NCBI RefSeq assembly: GCF_007751035.1 | Contig: NZ_CP036433.1 | Coordinates: 6,243,001 to 6,307,000, forward strand | Length of the DNA: 64,000 nt | Source of the DNA: Lignipirellula cremea | Lineage (GTDB): Bacteria > Planctomycetota > Planctomycetia > Pirellulales > Pirellulaceae | Reading direction: 5' to 3' | Part shown: positions 47,933 to 57,403 of the stretch, piece after piece | How positions within the stretch are numbered: the first letter of the stretch is position 1 | How the letters are laid out: each line of letters starts with the position of its first letter | Made by a program: the position numbers and the translations under genes | The notes under the pieces: model-generated | What the model saw: the letters and a program-made list of their open reading frames with translations, nothing else | Told to the model about the DNA's origin: nothing | The model's database searches: none

Positions 47933-48119
47933 TATACGAGGGCTCCGTGCCGCTGCAACTAGCGCTCGGTGATCCCTGACAGAAGATTTGCCTGTCCGCG
48001 CCGCCGCCTGGTCGCCCGCCGCACGACGCTCCCGGGTCGGCAAAGGACGCTGTGCGTTGACCGCAACCCTCTCGCTTGTCAAACTACAGAGGCATTTCTT
48101 CCCTCCCTGTCGAGCCGCA

Positions 48120-49805
48120 ATGCCACTTCAAATTTCCTGCACAGAAGGCCACGCTTTCAAGGTCGCGGAGAACCGGGCGGGCACGACGGTCCGTTGCCCG
48201 CGCTGCCGGCAGCAAGTTGTCGTGCCTGGCGACGCGGCAACCCCTTCGCCCATTTCGGCGACCTCGCCTGCTCCCCCAAAGCCGACGTCGCCCCGCCCCG
48301 GGACCAAACCGGCGCCACCGACGACGGCCCCTGACCGGAACGCAGCCACTCCCCCGGCCGCCCCCCGCCCCCTCGCAACCGATCCCAAAGTCGCCAACCG
48401 CCGGAGCGACGCCGCCATCGCCGCCGCCAAACAGCGCGCCGCCGCCAAACGACAGGCCGACCTCGCCGCCGAGAAACTAGCCGCCGAGAAACTAGCCGCC
48501 GAGAAACTAGCCGCTGAAAGGGCGAAAAAGCTCGCGGCTCAGGCTAAAGCGGCCAATACGGGCCAGCAGAAGAAGGACGAAACTCCTGCCGTCAAGGAAA
48601 CGCCGGCCAAGTCTGCGTCCTCAAAAAAGAAGCCCGTTGCCGCCCCCGGCGACAAAAACGACGCCAGCGCTCCCCAAACCAGCGCTCCCAAAGAAGGGCC
48701 CTTGCCGGCTGCTCCGCCGCCGCAGTCGCCGACCCGACAGCCCGTCCCTCCCAGCCCGCCCGCGACAGCGCAGCCGGAAACATCCCCGCCCCCAGCAACC
48801 GGGCGGCCGCCCGCGCGGCCCACGACGCCAGGCAACGACCAGCCGCCTGACCGCAGCCACGCATCGCCTGCAGCCGGGCCTCCGCCGCGAAAAACATCGG
48901 CGCCTGCCACGCCGGGTCAAGCAGCCGCTCCGCCTGGGAAGCGGCCCGATTCCCGCTCCGCCACGCAGCCCGCCCTTCCGACCCGCGAAGAGTCGCCGGT
49001 CGCCGGCCCGGCAGAGTCGTCCTCGGTCGCGGCCTCCACTCGCTCCACCCCGCCGCCGCTGAAAGCGAAGCATCGCCAGGAACCGTCGCCGCCAGCGGCC
49101 GCTTCCGCCTTGCGACCAGCAACTCCCCCGCCGCTTAAACCCGTCTCGCCGCCGAGTCCGCCGCCGCGATCGAGCAGACAGCCGGCAGCGTCTTCGACCC
49201 CCGCGACGAAGTCGCCTGGGTCTGCGGCGGCAAAGACGGCCCCCAAGGTCCCGCCTGCTGGCAAAGCTGGGCGTCCTTCCTCGCCCGCTGCTGAGCGGCC
49301 TGCTCGACCGTGGAGCAGGCTGACCGAAGTCCGCGGCGTGCAGCACAATCCTCGCCATTGCTGGGCCGCGTACTATGTGGCGCTGTCACTGGGCCTGCTG
49401 GGACTGTTCAGCCTGGCGCCGGCCGTGCTGGAGATTGTGGACTACTTTCGTTACGAACAGGCGACGCCCTTGGCGCGGTGGTCTTACGCGGCAATTCTCG
49501 CAGGGCTGCTGCAGATCTGTTACGCTGTTTATGTGGGGCAACTCCCCGACTGGAGCACGCTCTGGGTGATCGCCTTGCTGTCGCTGGTGCTGTCGGCCGG
49601 ATATGCCCTGCTGGTCCCGGTCCTGATGTGGGGGCAACCGTCCATGCTGGCAGCGATCGATGTTTCCGAAACGATGCGAAACCGGGCCGTGCTCTGGTGT
49701 TTTTGCATGTTAAGCCTGACCAGCCTGATGACCTATTTCGCCGGCAGGGCGGGAGTACGCTGGCAAAAAGCGTACGCCATGACCGCCAAAGCAACCGGCG
49801 GCTGA
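48120..49805 (+). CDS. Zinc-ribbon, Pro-rich, C-terminal four-helix membrane protein
   Basis: 561 residues from ATG 48120, which starts a zinc-ribbon motif (CTEGHAFKVAENRAGT, CPRC; Cys7, His11, Cys26, Cys29). Earlier in-frame codons from 47988 lack this logic. Residues 45-410 are Pro/Ala/Lys-rich and disordered, with AEKLA x3 (48468-48512). The C-terminus (about 440-560) has four hydrophobic segments (YYVALSLGLLGLFSLAPAV, YAAILAGLLQICYAVYVG, VIALLSLVLSAGYALLVPVLM, FCMLSLTSLMTYFAGRAG). Cytoplasmic tail with metal-binding head anchored in the inner membrane, function unknown. Confidence 0.75.
   Translation: MPLQISCTEGHAFKVAENRAGTTVRCPRCRQQVVVPGDAATPSPISATSPAPPKPTSPRPGTKPAPPTTAPDRNAATPPAAPRPLATDPKVANRRSDAAIAAAKQRAAAKRQADLAAEKLAAEKLAAEKLAAERAKKLAAQAKAANTGQQKKDETPAVKETPAKSASSKKKPVAAPGDKNDASAPQTSAPKEGPLPAAPPPQSPTRQPVPPSPPATAQPETSPPPATGRPPARPTTPGNDQPPDRSHASPAAGPPPRKTSAPATPGQAAAPPGKRPDSRSATQPALPTREESPVAGPAESSSVAASTRSTPPPLKAKHRQEPSPPAAASALRPATPPPLKPVSPPSPPPRSSRQPAASSTPATKSPGSAAAKTAPKVPPAGKAGRPSSPAAERPARPWSRLTEVRGVQHNPRHCWAAYYVALSLGLLGLFSLAPAVLEIVDYFRYEQATPLARWSYAAILAGLLQICYAVYVGQLPDWSTLWVIALLSLVLSAGYALLVPVLMWGQPSMLAAIDVSETMRNRAVLWCFCMLSLTSLMTYFAGRAGVRWQKAYAMTAKATGG
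48468..48512 (+). repeat. Three perfect 15-bp coding repeats
   Basis: GCCGAGAAACTAGCC three times without variation, encoding AEKLA. The CTA Leu codon is rare in this genome's genes, so identity points to recent expansion. Confidence 0.9.
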
Positions 49806-49852
49806 TCCCGGGCTCCGTCCTCACCTTTCGTTAATCCACGCCGAGGCGATTT

Positions 49853-50692
49853 ATGTTCATGCTATCGCCGTTAAACCCCGATTCCACAGCCCGACAAACC
49901 TGCCGCGTCCTGGTAACGGTGATCGTGTCGATCGTCGCCGCGACGACCTGCAGCCTGCACGCGCCGGCAGTTTCGGCCCAGGGTCCGGTTGCCCCTCGCT
50001 TCAAATATGAAGGCACCCTGCTGACCCGCAGCGGGGGCCAGTACGTCGTGAAACTCGCCGGCGGAGGTCATGCCCTGGTGCACGCCAATCCGAACCGGCC
50101 TCCGCAAATGCCGGCCCTGGTGGAGCGAGTCAAAGGGAAAGCGACCGTCAAAGAACTGCGACAGGGGATGTATGTCGAATTAAAAGGCATCGTCAAGGAT
50201 CGAAAAATCGCCGAGCCGGTCCGCGCCTTGACGGTGATTGGCTATGAACTGGGCGCGACGCTGGGCGCCTTTCCCGATGCCGGCGACGGCAAATTCGACG
50301 TCGAAGAAAAACTGCCCGAAGGGGCCGAACGGATGAAAGTCTCGGGCCGCCTGCAGAAATTGACGAGCGTCCATGCGTTTACGATTTCTTATCGCGGCGG
50401 GTCGATTTCGGGCGTGCTGGCCGACGACGCCGAGGTCACCTTCGACTCCAGCGATCTCCAGTACGCCAAACTGGGAGCCCCGATTGTGGTGGAGGGATTT
50501 CACGATCCCATCCTGAACGCCGACTTCGCCACCCAGGTCAGTATTTACATTGGCCCCAAACCGATCGAGGCGGCAAGCGAACCGTTCAAGCCGGTTGTAC
50601 CGGCGGCCGGCGCCGCGGCAGGTCCCCTGGGAGGCGCCGATGCGGACGCCAAAGGGGTAAAATTCAAAGGGGCCATCCTGCGAGTGAACTAA
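49853..50692 (+). CDS. Secreted protein, paralogue of 13246-13995
   Basis: 279 residues; GAGG lies 8 bases before ATG 49853. Signal peptide VTVIVSIVAATTCSLHAPAVSA. Repeated beta segments: YEGTLLTRSGGQYVVKLAGG, RQGMYVELKGIVKDRK, MKVSGRLQKLTSVHAFTISY, APIVVEGFHDPIL. The same order (signal, beta unit, RGM-V-lysine segment, second unit, G-V/M-Y strand) occurs in the protein at 13246-13995, with about 20-25 percent identity by eye. Both resemble paired OB-folds. The Ala/Gly/Pro-rich C-terminus also recalls that paralogue's Pro-rich end. Follows the zinc-ribbon gene by 47 bases; co-transcription possible. Confidence 0.75.
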   Translation: MFMLSPLNPDSTARQTCRVLVTVIVSIVAATTCSLHAPAVSAQGPVAPRFKYEGTLLTRSGGQYVVKLAGGGHALVHANPNRPPQMPALVERVKGKATVKELRQGMYVELKGIVKDRKIAEPVRALTVIGYELGATLGAFPDAGDGKFDVEEKLPEGAERMKVSGRLQKLTSVHAFTISYRGGSISGVLADDAEVTFDSSDLQYAKLGAPIVVEGFHDPILNADFATQVSIYIGPKPIEAASEPFKPVVPAAGAAAGPLGGADADAKGVKFKGAILRVN

Positions 50693-50906
50693 AGCACGCG
50701 GCCCTGCATCCCGGCTCCGCCGTCGCAAACGTCGCCAGGGTTTACAGTTCCGTTCCGGACCGGGAGTTTCGCCTGGCACAGGCGCCGCTGTCCGGCCTGC
50801 GCTTTTTCCCGCTCCCTTGGTTGCAATACTGGTCGAAGTGGGATACTTCTTATAAACTTTGAACCACTGAATAGAGCATGGCAGATTTCGCGAGGACGCT
50901 TCCATC

Positions 50907-51317
50907 ATGACCGACGAACCCCGCAACGACGAGCCTTCCGATAACAAGCGGGTGCTGTTAGTCGACGACGACCCGGAAATCATCGAGTCTCTGCGCTATG
51001 CGCTGGAGACAAAAGGCTACACCGTGCTGGTCGCACGCGACGGCAACCAGGGTCTGGCAATGGCGGAAAGGGAATCGCCTAACCTCATCATCCTCGACAT
51101 GATGATGCCCAAACGGAGCGGTTTCCTGGTGCTGGAGAAACTGCGCCGCACCCAGCGCGATCCAATGCGAGTAATTATGATTACCGCCAATGAGGGCAGC
51201 CGCCACAAAGCGTACGCTGAAATGCTGGGCGTGGACGAATATCTCCGCAAACCGTTCGCCATGGATCGCCTGATTGCCGCTGTTGAACGGCTCCTTGGCC
51301 AGTCGGCAGGCGAATAG
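50907..51317 (+). CDS. Single-domain response regulator
   Basis: 136 residues; a receiver domain only. D20-D22 acidic cluster, phospho-acceptor D64 (LIILDMMMPKRSG), T93 (MITAN) and K115 (YLRKPF). No output domain, so it acts as a phosphate shuttle or binds a partner directly, like CheY/Spo0F. No histidine kinase is adjacent. GAGG is 11 bases before ATG, a long spacing. Confidence 0.92.
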   Translation: MTDEPRNDEPSDNKRVLLVDDDPEIIESLRYALETKGYTVLVARDGNQGLAMAERESPNLIILDMMMPKRSGFLVLEKLRRTQRDPMRVIMITANEGSRHKAYAEMLGVDEYLRKPFAMDRLIAAVERLLGQSAGE

Positions 51318-51550
51318 TTTCCTCGGGCGGCAAAACCAGGCGCCGCAAACCGGACCTCTGTCCCCAGTCGGCGCCAGGGCCGTCCCGCCAGAGGGATCGG
51401 CTTCCGAACGGCTGACGCCCGACCGCTCACGCCAAACCTCCGATTAACCGTTCAGGAAACGCCTGGCAGTTCCGCAGAGGCTGGCGATGGAGCCTCTGAC
51501 GCGAGAAAATCCGGCCTCCACATGAGCAGGAATCCGGCGGCGGCTGCACG

Positions 51551-52900
51551 ATGAACTCTTCAGCACCTTTTCCTCCGTCGCTGCCCGACATCGACCTGCC
51601 GCCGGAACCGCCAGACCCGTCGGCCGCACGTGACGCCACGGCGCCGTTGTGGCTGTGTCTGTTCTCGGTGGCCGGTTATTGCCTGCAGTTCGGAGCGAAT
51701 CTGCTACTGGCCCGCGCCTTGCGGTATCGCGAATTTGACGATTACAACGTGGCGGCGGCGACGGTCGCCATGCTGGCCACGCTGGCGACGCTGGGGCTGG
51801 AGAAGTCGTCGCTGCAGTTTTTGCCCGGCTATCAGAACCTGGGTCAATGGCCGCTGGCGAAAGGGTTCCTGCTTTTCTCCCGCAGATTGGTCGTCCTGGT
51901 CAGCCTGGCCCTGGCGATCCTGACGGCGATTTGCCTGGAGTCGGTCCTGGTGCTGATGAACGCCGGCTATCACCCAGCCATCCCTGCGGCGATTGCCTTT
52001 TTGCCATTTATCGCCCTGACGCTGCTATGGATTGAAAGCGCTGCCGCGCTCGGTCGCCAGTTGGCGGCAGTCGCCGCCTATCGTGTGTTGTTGCCGCTTT
52101 GCCTGGTGTTGCTGAACGGGATCGTCTTTCTGGTGGTGGGCGAGCTGAGCGCCATGGCGGCGGTTGTCGTGCTGGGGATCAGTTGGATGACGGCGCTGCT
52201 GGTGCTAGGGCGACTGCTTGAGTCCCGATTGCACAAACTGGCGCCGGTCGACGTGGTCCCCCAGTTTGATCGGGCCAACTGGGCCGCCTCCTCGCTGCCG
52301 CTGCTGGTGCAAAGCCTGATGCTGACCGTTCACGGGCAAGCCGGCGTGATTGTGCTCGAACTGCTGTACCCGAACCTCCCGGTCGTTTCGCAGTTTGCCA
52401 TGGCCATGTACACCGGCACGCTGATTATCATTGTGGCGACCGCCACCAATCGGTTTTATTTAAGCCGCGCAGCGAGCCTCCGCGCCCGCCAGGACGCCCC
52501 CGCCTTGCGCCGCTTGCGACGCAGCCGGGCCTGGATGATGGGCGGATTCGCAGCGGTTTACCTGTTTGCCATTGTCGTTTTTGGACGCAGCATCCTGGGA
52601 TGGTTCGGGGCGGAGTACGTCGAGAGCTATCTCACACTGATAGTAATTGCGATCGGCGCCGCCGTGTCCGTCCAGTTTTCCACGGCTCCGTTTAACCTGC
52701 AGTTCCAGGGGCGTCACGGACTAGTGCTGATTGCGACCGCCAGCAGCACGGTGTTCGGCGTTGCGGCGAGTGCGGTCCTGGGGACTTACCTGGGGGAAAT
52801 CGGCGTGGCGATTGCCTATGCGGTTTCCACCGCTGGACTTTTCCTCTTGCTAGGCTGGGCCGCAGGCCGTCAGCTGCGGCTGACCTCGGCAGGCGTTTAA
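51551..52900 (+). CDS. Polysaccharide flippase-like membrane protein (MOP superfamily)
   Basis: 449 residues, about 12 hydrophobic segments, with a Pro-rich cytoplasmic start. LFSVAGYCLQFGANLLLARALRYREF is typical of Wzx/oligosaccharide flippase N-termini, VATATNRFYLSRAASLRARQD and the final QFQGRHGLVLIATASSTVFGVAA are consistent. Likely exports lipid-linked sugar units; no glycosyltransferase neighbours exist in this window, so the polymer is unknown. GGCGG is near the start. A hairpin (52977-53000) follows. Confidence 0.82.
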   Translation: MNSSAPFPPSLPDIDLPPEPPDPSAARDATAPLWLCLFSVAGYCLQFGANLLLARALRYREFDDYNVAAATVAMLATLATLGLEKSSLQFLPGYQNLGQWPLAKGFLLFSRRLVVLVSLALAILTAICLESVLVLMNAGYHPAIPAAIAFLPFIALTLLWIESAAALGRQLAAVAAYRVLLPLCLVLLNGIVFLVVGELSAMAAVVVLGISWMTALLVLGRLLESRLHKLAPVDVVPQFDRANWAASSLPLLVQSLMLTVHGQAGVIVLELLYPNLPVVSQFAMAMYTGTLIIIVATATNRFYLSRAASLRARQDAPALRRLRRSRAWMMGGFAAVYLFAIVVFGRSILGWFGAEYVESYLTLIVIAIGAAVSVQFSTAPFNLQFQGRHGLVLIATASSTVFGVAASAVLGTYLGEIGVAIAYAVSTAGLFLLLGWAAGRQLRLTSAGV

Positions 52901-52976
52901 CCCCGCTCTCAGCCGTCCTGTTTCCCTGGCGTCGCAGAGCGCCACGCAGCGGTCGTTTTGCCCACAGGGCAGCGGC

Positions 52977-53000
52977 TCCTGGCGGTTCATATCGCCAGGA
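52977..53000. terminator. 8-bp hairpin after the flippase-like gene
   Basis: TCCTGGCG (52977-52984) / CGCCAGGA (52993-53000) with an 8-base loop. No T-run. Upstream of a perfect -10 hexamer at 53067. Confidence 0.45.
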
Positions 53001-53066
53001 TACCGATGGCAAACACCACTCAAGCGGTCCGGGAGGGGCCGCTGTGTGATGGGCGTCGTCTTGCGA

Positions 53067-53072
53067 TATAAT
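53067..53072 (+). promoter_or_regulatory. Consensus -10 box TATAAT before the kinase gene
   Basis: TATAAT lies 30 bases before the start codon of the kinase. No convincing -35 hexamer is 15-19 bases upstream, so this is either a sigma70 promoter with a weak -35 or chance. The leader would be about 24 bases and include GGAG 8 bases before ATG. Confidence 0.4.
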
Positions 53073-53102
53073 GGGCAAACGTATTGCATCTGGAGTCCAG
53101 TC

Positions 53103-54680
53103 ATGTTGATTTCTCCTGTCCGTTTGTTCGAGCTGCTGCTGGCAAGCGGCGTGCAGCCCGCCAGCGTTCTTGAACCGTTTTGCACCGATGCGCAATCATT
53201 GCCGCCGGTGGACGACGCCGCTGCGCTCGCACAGTTGCTGGTCGACCGCCAGTTACTGACTCCCTATCAGGCCGAGGTGCTGCTGGCCGAGATGCCGCAC
53301 CCGCTGGTCTATGGGAAGAACATTGTCGTCGACCGTATCGGCGGCGGCGGCATGGGGCAGGTATTCCTGGCGGTCCACTCCGTCATGCAGCGACAGGTCG
53401 CGGTCAAGGTGCTCAACGACCGCTTTGTGGACTCCCATGACTCAATCGAGCGGTTTCTACGCGAGGTCAGGGCGGCCGCCCGGCTGCAGCATCCGCACAT
53501 TGTCACCGCGTTCGACGCAGACCGCGCCGATGGCCGCCATTACCTGGTGATGGAGTATGTCAACGGCCGCGATCTGGGCCAGATCGCCGCCGACGGCCCG
53601 CTGCCGGTCGACCAGGCGCTCGACTACATCAGCCAGGGAGCCCAGGGCCTGCAGTACGCCCATTCGCAAGGGGTCATTCATCGCGATATCAAGCCGGCCA
53701 ACCTGCTGCTCAGCAACGCCGGCGTGGTCAAAGTCCTCGACCTGGGAATTGCCCGGATCCAGCAGGCGAACGAACCGGCTTCCGACGAAACGGTCGCGCA
53801 CTTGACGGTCGAAGGGATGGTCATGGGCACGGTCGACTTTATGGCGCCTGAGCAGGCGATGAACTCGGCCCACGCCGACGCCCGCAGCGATATCTACAGC
53901 CTGGGCTGCTCACTGTTTTCTTTGTTGACGGGAAAGCCCGCCTTTCACGGGAATTCCATTATTGAAAAAATCTTTGCCCATCGCGGCCAGCCGGTTCCAC
54001 AACTCGATGACGCCCACGGCCCGGCAGCCAGAACGCTCAACCAACTACTCCGGAACATGCTGGCCAAAGAGCCCGACCACCGCTATCAGACGATGAGCCA
54101 TGTCATCGAAGCGATCGCGGAGTGCCGCCGGGAATGCAGCGCAGCGACCAGTCAGCCAGGCCGCTCCGTGCAGTCCTCCCCCAGGACGATCATCGGCGAA
54201 CTCGATGGCGGCACCGTGGCCGAACACGGCGAAACGTTGCAACGTGAAAAAGCACCTGGCAGCCAGCAAGACCGGGAAAACCACCTGCAGCGGGTGACGG
54301 AACTGCTGGAGAATTTCGTGGCCGGTCGCGCCTTTCGCGATCACTTCATCGACCTGGAAGAAGAAGACGCCATCCTTCGCAAAGGATGCGATGAAGGCCT
54401 GCCGCCGGAACTGGTGCGCGACTTTCTGCGGGTCCAGTGCGAGCAGAGAAACTGGACGATTCAGTCGGACCTTTCCGTCGAACTGCTGGCACAGCTTGAG
54501 CAAACGAGCGAAGGCGTCAACCACGACGCCTTCCAGCAAGTAGTGGCCTACGCCGCGGGGCGATCGATGCCCCGTAAACAGGCGATTGAACACTGCCTGA
54601 CGCTGATCCTCGATCACGAGATTCCCGTGATCGAGGAAGCGACATGGTTTAACAAACTGGTCGACCGCTACGGCCTGTAA
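53103..54680 (+). CDS. Serine/threonine protein kinase with unknown C-terminal domain
   Basis: 525 residues from ATG 53103 (GGAG 8 bases upstream). Kinase domain about 68-340: glycine loop RIGGGGMGQV (78-87), K102, E121 in the C-helix, HRD at 193-195 with N200, DLG at 213-215 in place of DFG, and APE in MGTVDFMAPEQA. About 65 N-terminal residues are helical, without a membrane segment. After about 365 the kinase is followed by a linker and a 130-residue helical domain (LLENFVAGRAFRDHF, KGCDEGLPPELVRDFL, EHCLTLILDHEIPVIEEATWFNKL) I do not recognise. There is no transmembrane helix, so it is cytoplasmic. Converges on the DUF3500-like gene. Confidence 0.9.
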   Translation: MLISPVRLFELLLASGVQPASVLEPFCTDAQSLPPVDDAAALAQLLVDRQLLTPYQAEVLLAEMPHPLVYGKNIVVDRIGGGGMGQVFLAVHSVMQRQVAVKVLNDRFVDSHDSIERFLREVRAAARLQHPHIVTAFDADRADGRHYLVMEYVNGRDLGQIAADGPLPVDQALDYISQGAQGLQYAHSQGVIHRDIKPANLLLSNAGVVKVLDLGIARIQQANEPASDETVAHLTVEGMVMGTVDFMAPEQAMNSAHADARSDIYSLGCSLFSLLTGKPAFHGNSIIEKIFAHRGQPVPQLDDAHGPAARTLNQLLRNMLAKEPDHRYQTMSHVIEAIAECRRECSAATSQPGRSVQSSPRTIIGELDGGTVAEHGETLQREKAPGSQQDRENHLQRVTELLENFVAGRAFRDHFIDLEEEDAILRKGCDEGLPPELVRDFLRVQCEQRNWTIQSDLSVELLAQLEQTSEGVNHDAFQQVVAYAAGRSMPRKQAIEHCLTLILDHEIPVIEEATWFNKLVDRYGL

Positions 54681-54710
54681 ACGCCCTGTATTCCCGGGCG
54701 CTCTCTTTGC

Positions 54711-54730
54711 GCAGCGGTCGGTCCCGCTGC
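54711..54730. terminator. Hairpin at convergent gene ends
   Basis: GCAGCGG (54711-54717) / CCGCTGC (54724-54730), 6-base loop, the right arm ending on the first base of the minus-strand gene's stop codon. No T-run on either side. Confidence 0.45.
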
Positions 54731-55707
54731 TACACTTTGGCCACATTAATGTAGGCATGCACGTGCGGGGCGCCGCGGAAGTCGCAGACAACCGCCGGAC
54801 CTTCAATCCGCCACATATCCCACACTTTGTCTTCGCCCAGGTCGCCGGCCTGGAAGAAGGTGACATTCATCTTTTCTACGCCGCCGGTGTCTTTGACCAG
54901 CGACATGACTTCGTCAACGTCTTCTTTCCGATACGGAGCCAGAACGTCAGCGAAGGCCGACAGCAGCAGTTCCTGCTGGTCGGAAGAAAGATCGCTGCCG
55001 GCGATACCGGACCGCTTGCGCTTTTCGCCCCCGACCTGCAGCAAATCCAGACTGGGCGACTTCGGCTGCAGCGCCTGGGTGCGCTGCTTTTCATCCAGCG
55101 CAGCGAAGACTTCGTTCACGCGGCGAGTCTGGTAGGAGAACAGGTTCTTCTCGCTGTTGCCGGCGGCGCCGTGACCGTAAACAATCGGTCCGCCAAAGGC
55201 GACGCCCGTGGTCGTATCGCCATCGGCGCGCAAGGTCAGGTGGCGGCCGGTCAGTTCAAAGGCGTACGGGGTTTCTTCGGGATTGCCGAAAATCGCGACG
55301 CTGTATTTTTCGATGCCGCCATTGTCGTGCTTCATCTGGCTCAGGAAGCGTTCGTAACCGTCTTCGCTGGTGGCGCCTTTGACGATCTTGTGGATCAGTT
55401 CCTGCTGGGCTTTGGTGAAGCCGCCGATTTTGGCCGGCGTGATCGACCAGTTCGCGCTGATGCGGGTGCGGCGTTCATCCTCGAACGGCAGCGCCATGAC
55501 GGTTTTCTGCTCGTCGGTCAGCGTGGCGTAAAACTCACGGACGGCCGTTTCCGCAGCACTGTCGCGCTGGGGCGCCGCCCGGCCAATCGCAGGGAGCGCC
55601 GACAACGCAGCAGCCGAAGCCGCGGCGCCAGTCGTCCATTTGAGAAAATCACGACGATCGCAATCGCTGCTTGAATTCTCGCGTTGCGAGGAACGGTCGG
55701 TGCGCAT
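54730..55707 (-). CDS. Tat-exported DUF3500-like protein
   Basis: 325 residues from ATG 55707 with GGAG in the preceding 15 bases. A twin-arginine signal DRRDFLKWTTGAAASAAAL follows a Ser-rich start. The body matches DUF3500-type proteins: ADGDTTTGVAFGGPIVYGHG, FSYQTRRVNEVFAALDEKQR, PYAFELTGRHLTLRA, NWSITPAKIGGF. Family biochemistry is unknown. Only about 50 bases separate it from the convergent kinase. An upstream reading to 55956 is a shadow. Confidence 0.75.
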   Translation of the reverse strand: MRTDRSSQRENSSSDCDRRDFLKWTTGAAASAAALSALPAIGRAAPQRDSAAETAVREFYATLTDEQKTVMALPFEDERRTRISANWSITPAKIGGFTKAQQELIHKIVKGATSEDGYERFLSQMKHDNGGIEKYSVAIFGNPEETPYAFELTGRHLTLRADGDTTTGVAFGGPIVYGHGAAGNSEKNLFSYQTRRVNEVFAALDEKQRTQALQPKSPSLDLLQVGGEKRKRSGIAGSDLSSDQQELLLSAFADVLAPYRKEDVDEVMSLVKDTGGVEKMNVTFFQAGDLGEDKVWDMWRIEGPAVVCDFRGAPHVHAYINVAKV

Positions 55708-55987
55708 CCTACATCTCCAGTAACAAGGGACGACAACAGGGGGATCAGAACCAACTGATAAATCTATCAAAGGAAACTGATGCCAACAACTGTTTGCCCG
55801 GCAAATCTCGCTGGTGGTAGGAGAATCCCGCACCGTCCCCCGTAGACGAACCACGGTCAAATCGACGCCCCGGCAGGAGCCGTATCGCCCCGCCTCCCGG
55901 TGACACGACCAGGTCACGAAGGCGAAAGTCCGACGCCGGGCCGTAACCCGCGCCAACGCCCAGGGAATACTCGCGCCAGGCAGAGCG

Positions 55988-57403
55988 TCAGGGGCTGACC
56001 AGCTTCAATGCGCGGATCGCCGAATCCGCGGCCAGCACGCAGTCTTCCACATCGCTGGCGTGCGAGGAACGCAGTCGCGCGCCCGACTTGTAGTCTTCGA
56101 GCACCGGGATGGCCGCTGTGTGCTCAATAGCGACCAGCGCATTCAGGGTCGCCCTGTAGACCCGGTCATTGCCGTAGTGATCCAGGTCCGAAGCAGAGAC
56201 ACGCAACAGGCGAAGCAGCATCGGGCCCGACCAGGCGGCCGTGGGACCGAGATGGGAAATCGCACCGCAGGCCCAGACGCGGTTCGTCGAAAGCAGATGC
56301 CCGCGGGCCGGATGAATCGTTTCCCCGCTGCCGCCGACAAGCGTCCGCTTGAGGACTGCTTCGACTTCGGGCGAGGCAGGGTCAATCGCCATCATCGTCT
56401 TGACGAGAATCCCGCGCAGGTCGGCCGACTTCTCGATCGTCACCCGTTCCGACAGACTGGGGATCGCCTCTTTCCCATGCTCCCCCATGGCCGCCAGCGC
56501 CGCGCATGCCTCCCGGCGAACTGCGTCTGACAAGTCTTCCAGGCTGCTCACCAGGGCGGGGATCGCTTCTTTCGCCTCGCCGCCGTATTTGGCTAGTTGC
56601 TCGGCCGCCCTGACGCGCGCTGATGGTTCCGGCGCGGTGAGGAGCGTCGTCGCCAGGCCGCTCACGACAACCGCCGTGCGACTGACTTCCACGGCGTCAG
56701 GATCGCTCCCCGGTTCCACGCGAGAACCAACCGCCCCGGTAACGGGGGCCGTTTTCGGCGAACCGCCGCCCAGCGTGGTTTGATTCCGCCCCGAACCAAA
56801 GCCAAAGGTGGCGTCGCCGCCAAAGCCCGTATCGTCGCCGAAGTCCGCCTGGATGTCGACCACGGGGCCTCCCCCTGTGGCTTGCCCCGCCGGCGAAGTC
56901 TGGCCGGTCGCTGCCGAGCCCGTCCGGCTCGCTCCCGATCCACTAACGCGGGAGGAACCCGCCGAGGATGAACCGAAAACGGCGTTACTCCCCTGGCCGT
57001 CATTGCTCCCGACACCCTGCCGGCGCAGTGCGGCCGGCGCCGTACGAGCCGTGCTACTGTTTTCCACTGCCCCGCGCGAATCCGTCCCCGCGGTCCCTGG
57101 CGCTGCCTTTGCGGCCGTGAGTTCTGCTTTGGGTTTCGCGTTGAGGGCGTACATCAAGGCGCAAATCGCCACGCCGCCAATCCCGATGGCAACGAGTCCA
57201 GCAATGAGACCCGCGTTCGGCGAACCCGGAGGGCGACCCGTCGCAGCAGGAGGGCGGCGATATGTTCTCGCAGGACGTGAAGCGCGGGCTTGCTGAGGCT
57301 GGGCAACGCTTTGCGGAGAATGGGAGGCGGTTTGCGGAGGCGGCGGGGTGGGGCGAGCGAATGGGATCTTGCGAGGCGGGGGGAGTGGTGGCTCCGACGA
57401 CAT
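55988..57403 (-). CDS. Membrane-anchored HEAT-repeat protein
   Basis: 471 residues from ATG 57403 with GGGAG 6 bases upstream. A cytoplasmic Pro/Arg-rich start (about 1-62) leads to a single hydrophobic helix (NAGLIAGLVAIGIGGVAICALMYAL, split around 64-88). Then 120 residues of Gly/Ser/Thr-rich linker, and from about 250 a HEAT-like repeat block (RAAEQLAKYGGEAKEAIPAL, SDAVRREACAALAAMGEHGKEAIPSL, VWACGAISHLGP, AIRALKLV). It probably scaffolds other proteins on the periplasmic side. No enzyme motif. Confidence 0.82.
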   Translation of the reverse strand: MSSEPPLPPPRKIPFARPTPPPPQTASHSPQSVAQPQQARASRPARTYRRPPAATGRPPGSPNAGLIAGLVAIGIGGVAICALMYALNAKPKAELTAAKAAPGTAGTDSRGAVENSSTARTAPAALRRQGVGSNDGQGSNAVFGSSSAGSSRVSGSGASRTGSAATGQTSPAGQATGGGPVVDIQADFGDDTGFGGDATFGFGSGRNQTTLGGGSPKTAPVTGAVGSRVEPGSDPDAVEVSRTAVVVSGLATTLLTAPEPSARVRAAEQLAKYGGEAKEAIPALVSSLEDLSDAVRREACAALAAMGEHGKEAIPSLSERVTIEKSADLRGILVKTMMAIDPASPEVEAVLKRTLVGGSGETIHPARGHLLSTNRVWACGAISHLGPTAAWSGPMLLRLLRVSASDLDHYGNDRVYRATLNALVAIEHTAAIPVLEDYKSGARLRSSHASDVEDCVLAADSAIRALKLVSP

